This document shows positions 45,639-52,879 of a DNA stretch of 64,000 nucleotides, in pieces. Positions within the stretch are counted from its first letter, which is position 1, and every line of letters begins with the position of its first letter. The notes below the pieces were generated by a model that was given only the letters and a program-made list of their open reading frames with translations, searched no databases and was not told where the DNA came from. The DNA is from Chloroflexota bacterium (GTDB taxonomy: Bacteria; Chloroflexota; Ktedonobacteria; Ktedonobacterales; Ktedonobacteraceae): positions 12,570 through 76,569 of the forward strand of contig CADDYT010000010.1 in assembly GCA_902810755.1 (NCBI GenBank), written 5' to 3'. A program made the position numbers and the translations under genes.

Positions 45639-45706
45639 GGTGTTCCCTTTCTCTCTCAGCGAAAGCCGAGGCCATCGACCATCAGGAGCCAGACACGGGA
45701 AACGGG

Positions 45707-46186
45707 CTACGCGGTCTCATCAGGCGGACGCGAGTCATCAAAGACCAGCCCCCACTCCTGACAGAGCCGCGCCACCTGTTTGCGAACGTCCTGAGCCTGC
45801 CGCAAGAGCCGTTGCTGCTGTTGTTGGGCATGAGCGTAGAGCGGCTGATAGAGGGCCGCTTTCTCCGTCAGGCCGAACTCGCGCAGCCAGGAGATGCTGT
45901 GTTGCCAGTGCCAGCACGCCTGATTGATCGCCCGTTGCATGCTCTCAAACCACGCGACGGCGGCAGCGGTCAGTTCTTCGACACCCGAACACAGCGACCA
46001 TAGCCCTTGCTGATAGCTGTAGCGCCACTCCTGTTCCTGGCAGACGGCTTCAATGGCATGGGTAACGGCATACAGTTCCGCTTTCACCGTTGCCTGTGCG
46101 ACAAAGGCCAGCCAGGGGGCAAGCACCTCCTGAAACGAAGGTTGCGCTTGCTCAAAAGGCATGGCCCCATCAATGGTTTGGACCAT
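45707..46186 (-). CDS. Hypothetical helical protein of the element
   Basis: A 159-residue protein, nearly all helix, rich in Gln and Trp (LWSLCSGVEELTAAAVAWFE, HAQQQQQRLLRQAQDVRKQV). A coiled coil near the C-terminus is likely. GAAGGGGGAAAG lies before the ATG. No membrane segment or motif is seen. Confidence 0.6.
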   Translation of the reverse strand: MVQTIDGAMPFEQAQPSFQEVLAPWLAFVAQATVKAELYAVTHAIEAVCQEQEWRYSYQQGLWSLCSGVEELTAAAVAWFESMQRAINQACWHWQHSISWLREFGLTEKAALYQPLYAHAQQQQQRLLRQAQDVRKQVARLCQEWGLVFDDSRPPDETA

Positions 46187-46198
46187 CTTTCCCCCTTC

Positions 46199-46306
46199 TT
46201 AAAACCCATGCTGCAAGGTGTTCAGGGCCGTCGGGCCGAGGACAACCAGCCAGGTCACGAACATCACCGCCGCAATCAGCAGCCAGATCACCGTTTTCTT
46301 GCCCAT
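46199..46306 (-). CDS. Single-span membrane micro-protein
   Basis: A 35-residue protein: MGKKTVIWLLIAAVMFVTWL begins it and one membrane helix fills it. AAAGGAG lies eight bases before the ATG at 46306. It is 12 bp ahead of the next gene of the operon. Its size is below most gene-calling limits, so the call depends on the good binding site and membrane helix. Confidence 0.55.
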   Translation of the reverse strand: MGKKTVIWLLIAAVMFVTWLVVLGPTALNTLQHGF

Positions 46307-46408
46307 ATCGCACTCCTTTCGCACGTATGGCTTGCCAATAAAAAAGGACACCCAACACGTGAGTATCCCAACCAGCAACACTTGAACAAACTACGAGGTC
46401 GCGTCACG

Positions 46409-46555
46409 CTAATGCGGCATGCTTATCAGGTACAGGAAGCCGATCAGACAGGCCAGACCGATGAGCCAGCCCAGACAGCACAGTTTCCCACGCAGACGAA
46501 AGAGCAGCAGGAACACAACCAGGGCAACCATAAACAATACCGGAGCAAACCTCAT
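46409..46555 (-). CDS. Two-span membrane micro-protein
   Basis: A 48-residue hydrophobic protein: MRFAPVLFMVALVVFLLLFR, then GKLCCLGWLIGLACLIGFLY. AAAAGGAG lies seven bases before ATG 46555. Together with the 35-residue protein just downstream it forms a pair of membrane micro-proteins in the same operon. Function unknown. Confidence 0.55.
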   Translation of the reverse strand: MRFAPVLFMVALVVFLLLFRLRGKLCCLGWLIGLACLIGFLYLISMPH

Positions 46556-46589
46556 CTCATTACTCCTTTTCTCTAAGCTGCCTCATGGC

Positions 46590-46723
46590 TAGCTAACGCG
46601 ATGTGCAACTTTTTTTCGGCGCGCTTGAAAAGTGAACCTGAAAGTAACCGAAGAAGTCATGCAAGAAAGCTAATTGGCTTCGCAAGCGTCGACGCAAAAG
46701 AAAGTTGCACATCGCGTTAGCTA
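46590..46723. repeat. 23-bp perfect inverted repeat in the operon
   Basis: TAGCTAACGCGATGTGCAAC and three further bases at 46590-46612 are exactly complementary to 46701-46723. The 88-base loop has no gene. It lies between the stop of the gene at 46724 and the start at 46555. It could be a replication or transfer site, or a control hairpin in the mRNA. Confidence 0.8.
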
Positions 46724-46870
46724 TCAGACAACTTGGTATATCTCGAAACGCTGGCATTCGGTGCGCATCAAGGCACGAGCCAGTTTCGTCGGTCGATTTT
46801 TGCGCACGACCTCAACGGTTTCGCAAACACCATTGAGCAGGTAGTACACAATCTGCCAGGTATGTAGCAT
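46724..46870 (-). CDS. Small hypothetical protein
   Basis: A 48-residue protein (MLHTWQIVYYLLNGVCETVE, then KNRPTKLARALMRTECQRFE). GAGGGGGTGATGAG lies before the ATG. Another frame in the same place (to 46768) is less protein-like, so this one is preferred. It is downstream of the sigma factor and upstream of the inverted repeat. Confidence 0.5.
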   Translation of the reverse strand: MLHTWQIVYYLLNGVCETVEVVRKNRPTKLARALMRTECQRFEIYQVV

Positions 46871-46949
46871 CTCATCACCCCCTCAAACGTGGCAGAAAAA
46901 AAGGATACTCGTTTGAGTATCCCAACGTTGCAGCATGAAAGAGCCAGAC

Positions 46950-47777
46950 TCAACTCGCTTGAAGCAAGACACGACGCAAGCGGGTGCGAGCGCGGCGATC
47001 AAGCTCCTGAACTCTGTTCAGTCCCATGCCGAGCAAACGCGCTGTCTCTTGCTGTGTGTATGCCCGACCATCGCCAAAGCCGTAGCGCGTCAGAATCACA
47101 GTACGTTCACGCTCGGTTAAGCATTCCAGCATCTCTTCCAGCGTCGACAGGTCATCATCTACAGTGGTAGCAGTATCTTCAATGGCCTCCGCGAGCGTCA
47201 TACCCTCATCGTCATCAATGGGAGTATCCAGGCTCATCACCTGCTGTTGCTCTTGCAACACCAGCAATTCCAACACGTTGCCCTCAGTCGTTCCCATCTC
47301 AGCCGCCGTTTCACAGATCGTCGGTTCGCGACCGAGCAAACTATACAACGCATCATTGACAGCTTTCATTTGCTTGAGAGCGCGAGCCTTATGCCAGGGC
47401 AGCCTGATTGTACCTTCATAGCGCCAGCGGGCAGTCAGCATGGAAATGCGTATCCACGCGAAGGCAAAGGTACCGAACGAAGTCTCTTCCCTGCGTCCAT
47501 CGTACTTTGCCAGTGCCTGAAGGAGTGCGACATTGCCCTCTTGCACGAGGTCGAGAAGCTCCAACGTCTTACAATTTCGCACAAATCGTTTTGCCAGAGC
47601 GAGGACAAGCGGTTGATAGCCAGCGACCAGGCGATCACGGGCTTGCTGGCTATCAATTCCCTGTTCCATGCAGAGAAATAGCTGTGTTTCCTCTTCACCT
47701 GTCAACTGTGGCGTCCGCCGTACCTCGCTCATGAACTGCTCGAAAGCTCCCAACGGGACATCCTGCATCTGTTCCAT
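46950..47777 (-). CDS. Sigma-70 family RNA polymerase sigma factor
   Basis: A 275-residue primary-like sigma factor that lacks region 1.1. Region 1.2 to 2 includes LTGEEETQLFLCMEQG, LELLDLVQEGNVALLQAL and FAFAWIRISML; region 3 is GREPTICETAAEMGTTEG; region 4 is LTERERTVILTRYGFGDGRA followed by the HTH TQQETARLLGMGLNRVQEL. It resembles sigma factors of the SigA/RpoD line. It heads the long minus-strand operon of the element and could drive its own genes. Its promoter lies in the 214-bp divergent gap. Confidence 0.88.
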   Translation of the reverse strand: MEQMQDVPLGAFEQFMSEVRRTPQLTGEEETQLFLCMEQGIDSQQARDRLVAGYQPLVLALAKRFVRNCKTLELLDLVQEGNVALLQALAKYDGRREETSFGTFAFAWIRISMLTARWRYEGTIRLPWHKARALKQMKAVNDALYSLLGREPTICETAAEMGTTEGNVLELLVLQEQQQVMSLDTPIDDDEGMTLAEAIEDTATTVDDDLSTLEEMLECLTERERTVILTRYGFGDGRAYTQQETARLLGMGLNRVQELDRRARTRLRRVLLQAS

Positions 47778-47991
47778 AAATCCATCTCCCTTTGTTCACC
47801 TGAACGCTTCAGCTTCCTCAGACATTGCCACCACAAAACAGCACTCTATTGGCTCCTGATGTGCTATAATGTCTCGGCGATCTACTTTAATTATTGTTCA
47901 GAAAGATGGGAATAACTGAGACACAACGGGACAAAATGGGACAAACCGTTAGCGGCAAACAGGGCCACTTGCAACAAAATGGGAAAGACGC
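47778..47991. promoter_or_regulatory. Divergent control region with GGGACAAA repeats
   Basis: Between the sigma factor and the XRE-Nudix-like gene. Two direct GGGACAAA copies at 47928-47935 and 47938-47945 are exactly 10 bp apart, one helical turn, with a looser AATGGGAAAG at about 47,978. A TGTGCTATAATG stretch at about 47,860 contains a -10-like TATAAT. The spacing on one face suggests an operator, most simply for the XRE protein next to it. Confidence 0.6.
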
Positions 47992-49593
47992 ATGAGAGAT
48001 TTTGGCATCTTCCTCTCTAACTTACGGAGCAGCGCCGGACTCTCTTTAGAAGAGCTATCCAGGCTGGTTGACAGCAGTAAGAGCGCGCTTTCACGACTGG
48101 AAAACAACGAAGTACCGCAGCCCTTCAAAGGATCTGTACGCAAGTTGATTATTGCCCTGGCAGAGATTCTCTGTACATCGAAGGCGGAAACGAAGCACTA
48201 CCTTGAATTAGCAGGCATGAACCAGGCACTTCTGACAGAGACCGAGAAAATCCAACTCGGCTTTACCCCGGCCATTCCCGCCAGTTCGGCTGAAGAAGTC
48301 ATCACACTTGAACGGCTAGAGAGCATCTATACCCAGTTGCTTCAGCAATTAGAAGCGCGGGAAACGGCATTAGGTATCAGCAACTCACCGCCGAACTTGA
48401 AACTGAAGATTCAGGAATACGCCAATCTACTTCAGGAAATCCAGAAAAGACTTGACAAGATTTACAACAGGCAGGTAACATCAGAACTTGACGAAGCCCC
48501 AGAGGTACAAATCTACCATGCAGAGGCGTTAGAAGGGAAAATTGTCGTGGGATATCAATATGGTGAAAATCTGAATAAGGTGCTGAGTAGCTACAATCTC
48601 TACTCACTCGCATCACCGAATGCACGCTGGTTAATGCAGCTTGCCGACGTAGAACGTTTCGCCGTTGACGATTGCATCATTCTCACCAACAGTCATGATT
48701 TTGAGGGATGGGATCGTCACGAAATCAAGACGACCATTCTCAGCACATCATTACCCGTTCCAGAAGACCTGGAAAAGCTCAGACTGGAAAAACTTCCAGG
48801 CATTGAGAAGGATTACTTCAACTCGTCCCACTACCGACTCTCATCCTATACGCCATCCTTCAGCGATCTTGACCGCCTGGAAGTCGTGTTAGCCCCTTTA
48901 AGCTTTCACGACTACTACAGCCTGATACCCTACCTTGATGAGCCATTATTGACGACGATAGACGGTACAAAAATCTCCATTCGCCAGAAATACGGCAACA
49001 CTGCGCTCACCTATAGCTCAACAGATCGTGGAACATCCCTCATCCCGGCACCGATCAGCATTCAATGCATCGTTGTGACCAGAGACAACCAGATTTTACT
49101 CATGCGCCGATCTTCATCCGTTGCTTTCTACCCCAATCACTGGTCAGCATCCTTTGAGGAAACGATGAACGCGCCCGGTACCGACCGCAAAGGCAATCCT
49201 TCACGTTCGGCTGATTCCGACTTCTTTGCTGGAGCCATCCGGGGCTTAGATGAAGAGTTTGCCCTTTCTCCTGATGCAGTTGAGAGCATCAAAGTGCTAT
49301 CCCTCAACATCGAATACCTTACCCTGTCGGTTGATGTCATCACAGCCATCAAACTCAATCTGGATGCTGAAGAGATCAGGCAAAGCTGGCTCCTGAAAGC
49401 CTGGGATAGAGACGAAGCCTCAAAATTCGGCCTCTTATCTACCGACCTGAACGCCGTCGTAAACAAGCTCTTCAGCAGAACGCTCTGGCACCCAACCGCC
49501 AGAATGCGCCTCATCCAGTTCCTTTTCCACACTTACGGCGTTGATGAAGTTGCAAAAGAGATCAAAGCGAAGAAAGATACTTTGCAAGTCTGA
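47992..49593 (+). CDS. XRE regulator fused to a Nudix-like domain
   Basis: A 533-residue protein. Residues 5-60 are an XRE HTH (LSNLRSSAGLSLEELSRLVD, KSALSRLENNEV). A helical part (about 100-165) follows, then a mixed region. The last third (about 350-480) is Nudix-like: ISIQCIVVTRDNQILLMRRS, SASFEETMNAPG and GAIRGLDEEFALS, where the Nudix box keeps its Glu pair but lacks the first Glu of REUxEE. It may sense a nucleotide and then release DNA. It is the only sizeable plus-strand gene of the element and is divergent from the operon, a typical repressor position. Confidence 0.72.
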   Translation: MRDFGIFLSNLRSSAGLSLEELSRLVDSSKSALSRLENNEVPQPFKGSVRKLIIALAEILCTSKAETKHYLELAGMNQALLTETEKIQLGFTPAIPASSAEEVITLERLESIYTQLLQQLEARETALGISNSPPNLKLKIQEYANLLQEIQKRLDKIYNRQVTSELDEAPEVQIYHAEALEGKIVVGYQYGENLNKVLSSYNLYSLASPNARWLMQLADVERFAVDDCIILTNSHDFEGWDRHEIKTTILSTSLPVPEDLEKLRLEKLPGIEKDYFNSSHYRLSSYTPSFSDLDRLEVVLAPLSFHDYYSLIPYLDEPLLTTIDGTKISIRQKYGNTALTYSSTDRGTSLIPAPISIQCIVVTRDNQILLMRRSSSVAFYPNHWSASFEETMNAPGTDRKGNPSRSADSDFFAGAIRGLDEEFALSPDAVESIKVLSLNIEYLTLSVDVITAIKLNLDAEEIRQSWLLKAWDRDEASKFGLLSTDLNAVVNKLFSRTLWHPTARMRLIQFLFHTYGVDEVAKEIKAKKDTLQV

Positions 49594-49601
49594 ACAAAAT
49601 A

Positions 49602-49814
49602 ATGTCGAAAATCGTAGCAGTCATTCTAAGCACGCTTGGTGTCATCACCATTGTATCGGCGATTATCTGGTTTGTCTTCTACCTGAAAGGGAAGCAGTTC
49701 GCCTTACGAGATCGCCTCCAAAAAGCCGACGCTATTGTCGTCCTGGCCGGCACTCGTGGCAACATCCAGTACCTTGACGGCAAAATCTGTACTGCCCCCC
49801 TTAGGTTGGAATAA
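49602..49814 (+). pseudogene. Truncated YdcF/DUF218-like membrane protein
   Basis: The first 60 or so residues match a YdcF-family start: one membrane helix (VILSTLGVITIVSAIIWFVF), then LQKADAIVVLAGTRGNIQYL. The normal DUF218 domain, over 120 residues more, is absent. The frame changes character after DGKICTA near 49,795 next to a run of C residues and ends at 49814. It follows the XRE-Nudix gene by eight bases. It appears cut by a deletion. Confidence 0.6.
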
Positions 49815-49909
49815 GAAGATGTTATTGGAACAGGTGTTTTCTCTCATTATACCACAATCGATCATCGAAAGTGGGCATGAACCGATCCTGTGGGGGCACT
49901 ACAAACACT

Positions 49910-50706
49910 TTACTTTTCATCTTCGTTCTGTTTATAAGCCAGATACACTACTCTCCTGACGGTTGCCTGTGAAACATGATAGCTCTTGGCAATTTCGAGG
50001 AAAGTTTCACCTTGTTTCCTCCGCTGTAAAATCACAGACCACTCAGAAGGAGGTAGCTTCATATGAAGGTGAGGAAAACGTTCTGGAGCCTGTAGAGTCC
50101 TTCTAGCCTCTTTTTCCAGACGCCGCACTGATGTCTCTGAAACGCCATAATCTTTCGCGATTTGGTTGAATGTATCGCCCCGGTCGATTCGTTTCAAGAT
50201 AACAGACCACTCAGAGGGAGGGATATTACACCTGTAGCGAGGGGGACGTTCAGAAGCGTTGAATACCTTCCTCGCAGCTTTCTCTACTCGCTGAACAGCT
50301 TTCCTTGATACTGCATACTCCCTTGCAATCTGGCTAAGCGATTCCCCCTGGTCGATGCGTTGCAGTATCGCAGGCCACTCAGAAGGAGGTATCTTCCACT
50401 GGGAATGCTGGCGTCGGTCAGGAACGCCCAGGGCCTGGCGAGCGGCTTTTTCCGCGTTTCTGATGGTCGTATAGCTGACTCCGTATGCCTTTGCCACCTC
50501 TCGCAGTGGTTCCCCCTGGTCAATGCGCTCTAAGAGAGCGGGCCACACCGAGGGGGGGACTTTCCAGCGGGGATTAATCGGCCCTGGAAGGTTTTGGGGC
50601 GGAAAGACGCGCTGGAACTTCTCAGGCGGAGTAAAGGGAATGTCTTCGCCATCGGGGAACAGCTTTTCAGGTGGAATGCGACTTATGCGCGACCGATGGT
50701 TCGACA
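49910..50706 (-). CDS. Four-fold helix-turn-helix array; proposed 3' part of the recombinase gene
   Basis: Reading minus from the right element end, the frame is open for 265 codons to the stop at 49910. A Pro-rich lead (RIPPEKLFPDGEDIPFTPPE) is followed by four tandem units of about 56 residues, each with PPSxWxxxLxRxxxGxxxxxIAxxYxVSxxxVRR-type HTH pattern. There is no good start codon before the GTG at 50548, which lies inside the first unit. The frame matches the recombinase frame across the att core (codon 36718-36720 joins codon 50705-50707). I infer that in the circular form it is the C-terminal DNA-binding extension of the recombinase. In the integrated state it may be silent. Confidence 0.75.
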
Positions 50707-50713
50707 GATATCG
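50677..50713. other. attR of the element
   Basis: TGCGACT (50677-50683), five bases, GCGACCGA (50689-50696), then 10 bases and the core GATATCG (50707-50713). The arms are the reverse complement of those in attL with one mismatch. To the right, portal coding sequence resumes in frame (I-E-T-P-L-R). Confidence 0.8.
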
Positions 50714-51630
50714 AGACGCCGCTGCGTTTCCACCGTCGTCCGATCGGGCCGAGCGCGACGCTGCCGGGCAGCCCTCCGCTCATCTCGCGCACGGATGAGC
50801 AGCACCCGGATGGCGAGTGGTTCAAGGCCGGTGAGGAGGTGGTGCAGTTCACCATCAACAAGGTGAGCAATGCCAAACGCGGCAAGAGCGATCTGGCGAC
50901 ACTGCTGCCCTGGCTGCGCCGCTACAAAGACTGGCTGACGGACCGCGTGCGCATCAACAAGTACAAGGGCGCGTTTCTGTGGGATGTCGTGCTGACGGGC
51001 GCGGACAGGAAGGCGGTCGAACGCAAGCGCATGGAGTATTCGTACCCGCCGGAGCCGGGCAGCGTCATCATTCACAACGAGGCGGAGCAGTGGTCGGCGA
51101 TCAAGCCGGAGATCAATGCCAGCGAGGCGGCGGAGGATGGCAGGGCCATAAAATTAATGGTGGCAGTGGGCGCGCAGCTGCCCGAACACTTTCTTTCAGA
51201 TGGCGATAACAGCAATCTGGCGACGGCGAAGGAGATGGGGTTGCCAACATTCCTGAAATTCCAGCGCCGCCAGTACGTCATGCGGGCCATGTTGCGCGCC
51301 ATCCTGGATCGCGTGCTGCTCGAAGCGCGCAGGGCCGGGCGGCTGCGCGACGATATCGATACGCATTACGACATTCTCTTCCCTGAAATCGACGTGGCCG
51401 ACCACCAGACGCTGGCCAGCGCCACACAGATGCTCGTCTCCGCGCTCATCGCCGCCAAAGGGCAGGGCTGGGTGAGCGATGAGACGGCCATGCGCCTGAT
51501 CTTCCAGTTTGCCGGAGAGGAACTCGATATCCACGAGGAACAGGCGCGCATTGGAAAGGAGCCTTCAGTATGTCCATCACCGTCAACCCCCGGTCCACAG
51601 CCGCCAGAGGAGCAGGCTCCGCGTCGCTGA
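50710..51630 (+). pseudogene. Phage-type portal protein, C-terminal part (split gene)
   Basis: Codons from 50710 continue the portal protein: ETPLRFHRRPIG, FKAGEEVVQFTINKVSNAKR, LLPWLRRYKDWLTDRVRINK and the late GLPTFLKFQRRQYVMRAMLR. Joined after codon 183 of the N-terminal part, it gives a protein of about 489 residues, normal for portals. The tail is Pro/Gln-rich. No start codon with a binding site is present at this end, so this part is not expected to be translated while the element is integrated. Confidence 0.85.
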
Positions 51631-51815
51631 TGTACGCGCCGCCGCCCTCGACGCTGGTGGCCTCGCCCTACACTACCTCGCTTTTCGCCCCCGCCGCGCA
51701 GGCGCGCCATCAGGGGCATACAAAGGCGCGCAGCCACGTCGCCCATCCACATATTCCCCATTTCTCTCACCACCGTGCGCAGTTGCCGCCCGGCGTCGAA
51801 GAGCAACCATTCTAG
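51570..51815 (+). CDS. Small phage-cluster protein
   Basis: An 81-residue protein rich in Pro, Ala and His (LMYAPPPSTLVASPYTTSLF). AAAGGAGCC lies nine bases before the ATG and the gene overlaps the end of the portal gene by 61 bases, which fits a phage-like operon. The family is not recognised. Confidence 0.6.
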   Translation: MSITVNPRSTAARGAGSASLMYAPPPSTLVASPYTTSLFAPAAQARHQGHTKARSHVAHPHIPHFSHHRAQLPPGVEEQPF

Positions 51816-51842
51816 CCCTGTATCCTGGAAAAGGAGGTACTT

Positions 51843-52226
51843 ATGCCGCTTGATGCGCGCAAAGAGCAGCATATGCTGCAAGTTATCCCACGCACCTTTG
51901 CCGGGCGGCAGCGCACGGTGGTGATCGTCTACCTGGCGGGCGGCAGCTATAGCTACAGCGCGGTGCAGGTCATTATGCGCCCGGAGCAGATCATTGACCC
52001 GCAAATTTACGACGCCAGCGGCATGGCCCCGCTGCACAATGCCGATATGCTGATGATCGCCCCGCTCGACACGAACTTTACCGGCGCGGTCTACGTTGCC
52101 GATACCACGACGGCGACGGCGGCAGCGGTTGCCAGCGCGCCCAAATATGAAATCATCGAGGTGCTGCCCGTTGGCATGGTAGTTGGCGGCACGCACCTGC
52201 GCGTCTTGCTGCGCCGCATGCGGTAA
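51843..52226 (+). CDS. Phage-cluster hypothetical protein
   Basis: A 127-residue beta-rich protein: QRTVVIVYLAGGSYSYSAVQ, then LMIAPLDTNFTGAVYVADTT and an end with VVGGTHLRVLLRRM. AAAAGGAGG lies before the ATG. Its place after a portal gene suggests a head-tail or structural component, which is inference from position. It is 27 bp behind the previous gene. Confidence 0.65.
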   Translation: MPLDARKEQHMLQVIPRTFAGRQRTVVIVYLAGGSYSYSAVQVIMRPEQIIDPQIYDASGMAPLHNADMLMIAPLDTNFTGAVYVADTTTATAAAVASAPKYEIIEVLPVGMVVGGTHLRVLLRRMR

Positions 52227-52257
52227 ACGCTGTTTTTCATATTGAAAGGAACATGCT

Positions 52258-52533
52258 ATGCCAAAAAATCCCTTACACGAACAGGAATGCCAGCAGGATG
52301 CGCTGGAGCGGCTCAATAACTGGCTGAACGTCCTGGAAGGCCGTATCTGCGTCCTGCTGGAAGCGAACGACCTGGCGGCGATGAAGCCATCTGAACGCGA
52401 ACAGGCGGCCAACCGCCACCTCGCGCTATTATTGCGTCTCCTGCAACTGCGCCAGCGATGCGCGCAGGCCGCCCCCTCCCCAGGCGAGCAGGCGCTGCTG
52501 GAAGCCCTTTTTGGCGGCATAGACGAGGAGTAG
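52258..52533 (+). CDS. Small helical phage-cluster protein
   Basis: A 91-residue charged helical protein (ECQQDALERLNNWLNVLEGR, LLRLLQLRQRCAQAA). AAAGGAA lies before the ATG. It is the last gene of the short cluster that starts with the portal gene, and is followed by a strong hairpin. Function unknown. Confidence 0.6.
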   Translation: MPKNPLHEQECQQDALERLNNWLNVLEGRICVLLEANDLAAMKPSEREQAANRHLALLLRLLQLRQRCAQAAPSPGEQALLEALFGGIDEE

Positions 52534-52540
52534 TGGGGAG

Positions 52541-52710
52541 AGCAGATTTTCTACCCGGAAGCGGCACAAACTCTACTTTGTAGCGATAGAGTTTGTGCCG
52601 CTTCCGGGTAGAAAATCTGCTGTTTTCCGGTAGAAAATGTACCGCTTCCCGGTAAAATCGCCTCTGCTTTCTGGTAGAAATTGTACTGTTTTTCAGCAGA
52701 AAAAATACCG
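52541..52710. repeat. 35-bp perfect inverted repeat plus five 22-nt tandem repeats
   Basis: Arms 52541-52575 and 52587-52621 are exactly complementary (AGCAGATTTTCTACCCGGAA and onward), with an 11-base loop. From 52601 the sequence continues as five 22-nt units (52601, 52623, 52645, 52667, 52689), consensus near CTTyCCGGTAGAAAaTgtaCyG. The first unit forms part of the right arm. It lies between the portal cluster and the RHS gene. It may terminate the cluster, and the array could bind a protein. Confidence 0.85.
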
Positions 52711-52879
52711 CTACAGGGCATGACAAACTGATGGGGTCTGGATATGCTTGAAGTAGTGAAATGCTGTAGTGCTTGCCTGTAGTGCTATCACTGCTTTAAG
52801 CGCCGTATTTCGTGCCAGCTACGCTTTTGCTTCTCGTATTTGTAGACACTGTCTGTGTCCCTGCGGAAGGAGCAGAACT

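Larger units (their letters stand above)
36717..50706. mobile_element. 13,990-bp integrative element inserted in a portal gene
   Basis: The boundaries come from comparing the two ends: both contain GATnTCG (36717-36723 and 50707-50713), with portal coding sequence on the outer sides in matching frame. The element carries a serine recombinase, HUH Rep, primase, Topo VI-A-like protein, sigma factor, about ten small genes on the minus strand and an XRE-Nudix-like regulator on the plus strand. No conjugation or capsid gene is seen. It is best described as an integrative plasmid-like or phage-satellite-like element able to replicate once excised. Confidence 0.85.

Noticed and set aside
49910..50548. 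HTH-array frame as a complete stand-alone gene starting at GTG 50548
   Set aside because: The GTG lies inside the first HTH unit, has no binding site, and the coding pattern clearly continues upstream to the att core.
50523..50798. 91-codon plus-strand frame over the right att site
   Set aside because: It crosses from element to portal sequence in a frame different from the portal, and is antisense to the HTH array lead.
51366..52520. 384-codon minus-strand frame
   Set aside because: It is antisense to four short plus-strand phage-like genes that each have ribosome binding sites.
52601..52710. Possible CRISPR array of 22-nt repeats
   Set aside because: The units are directly adjacent with no spacers and are degenerate.
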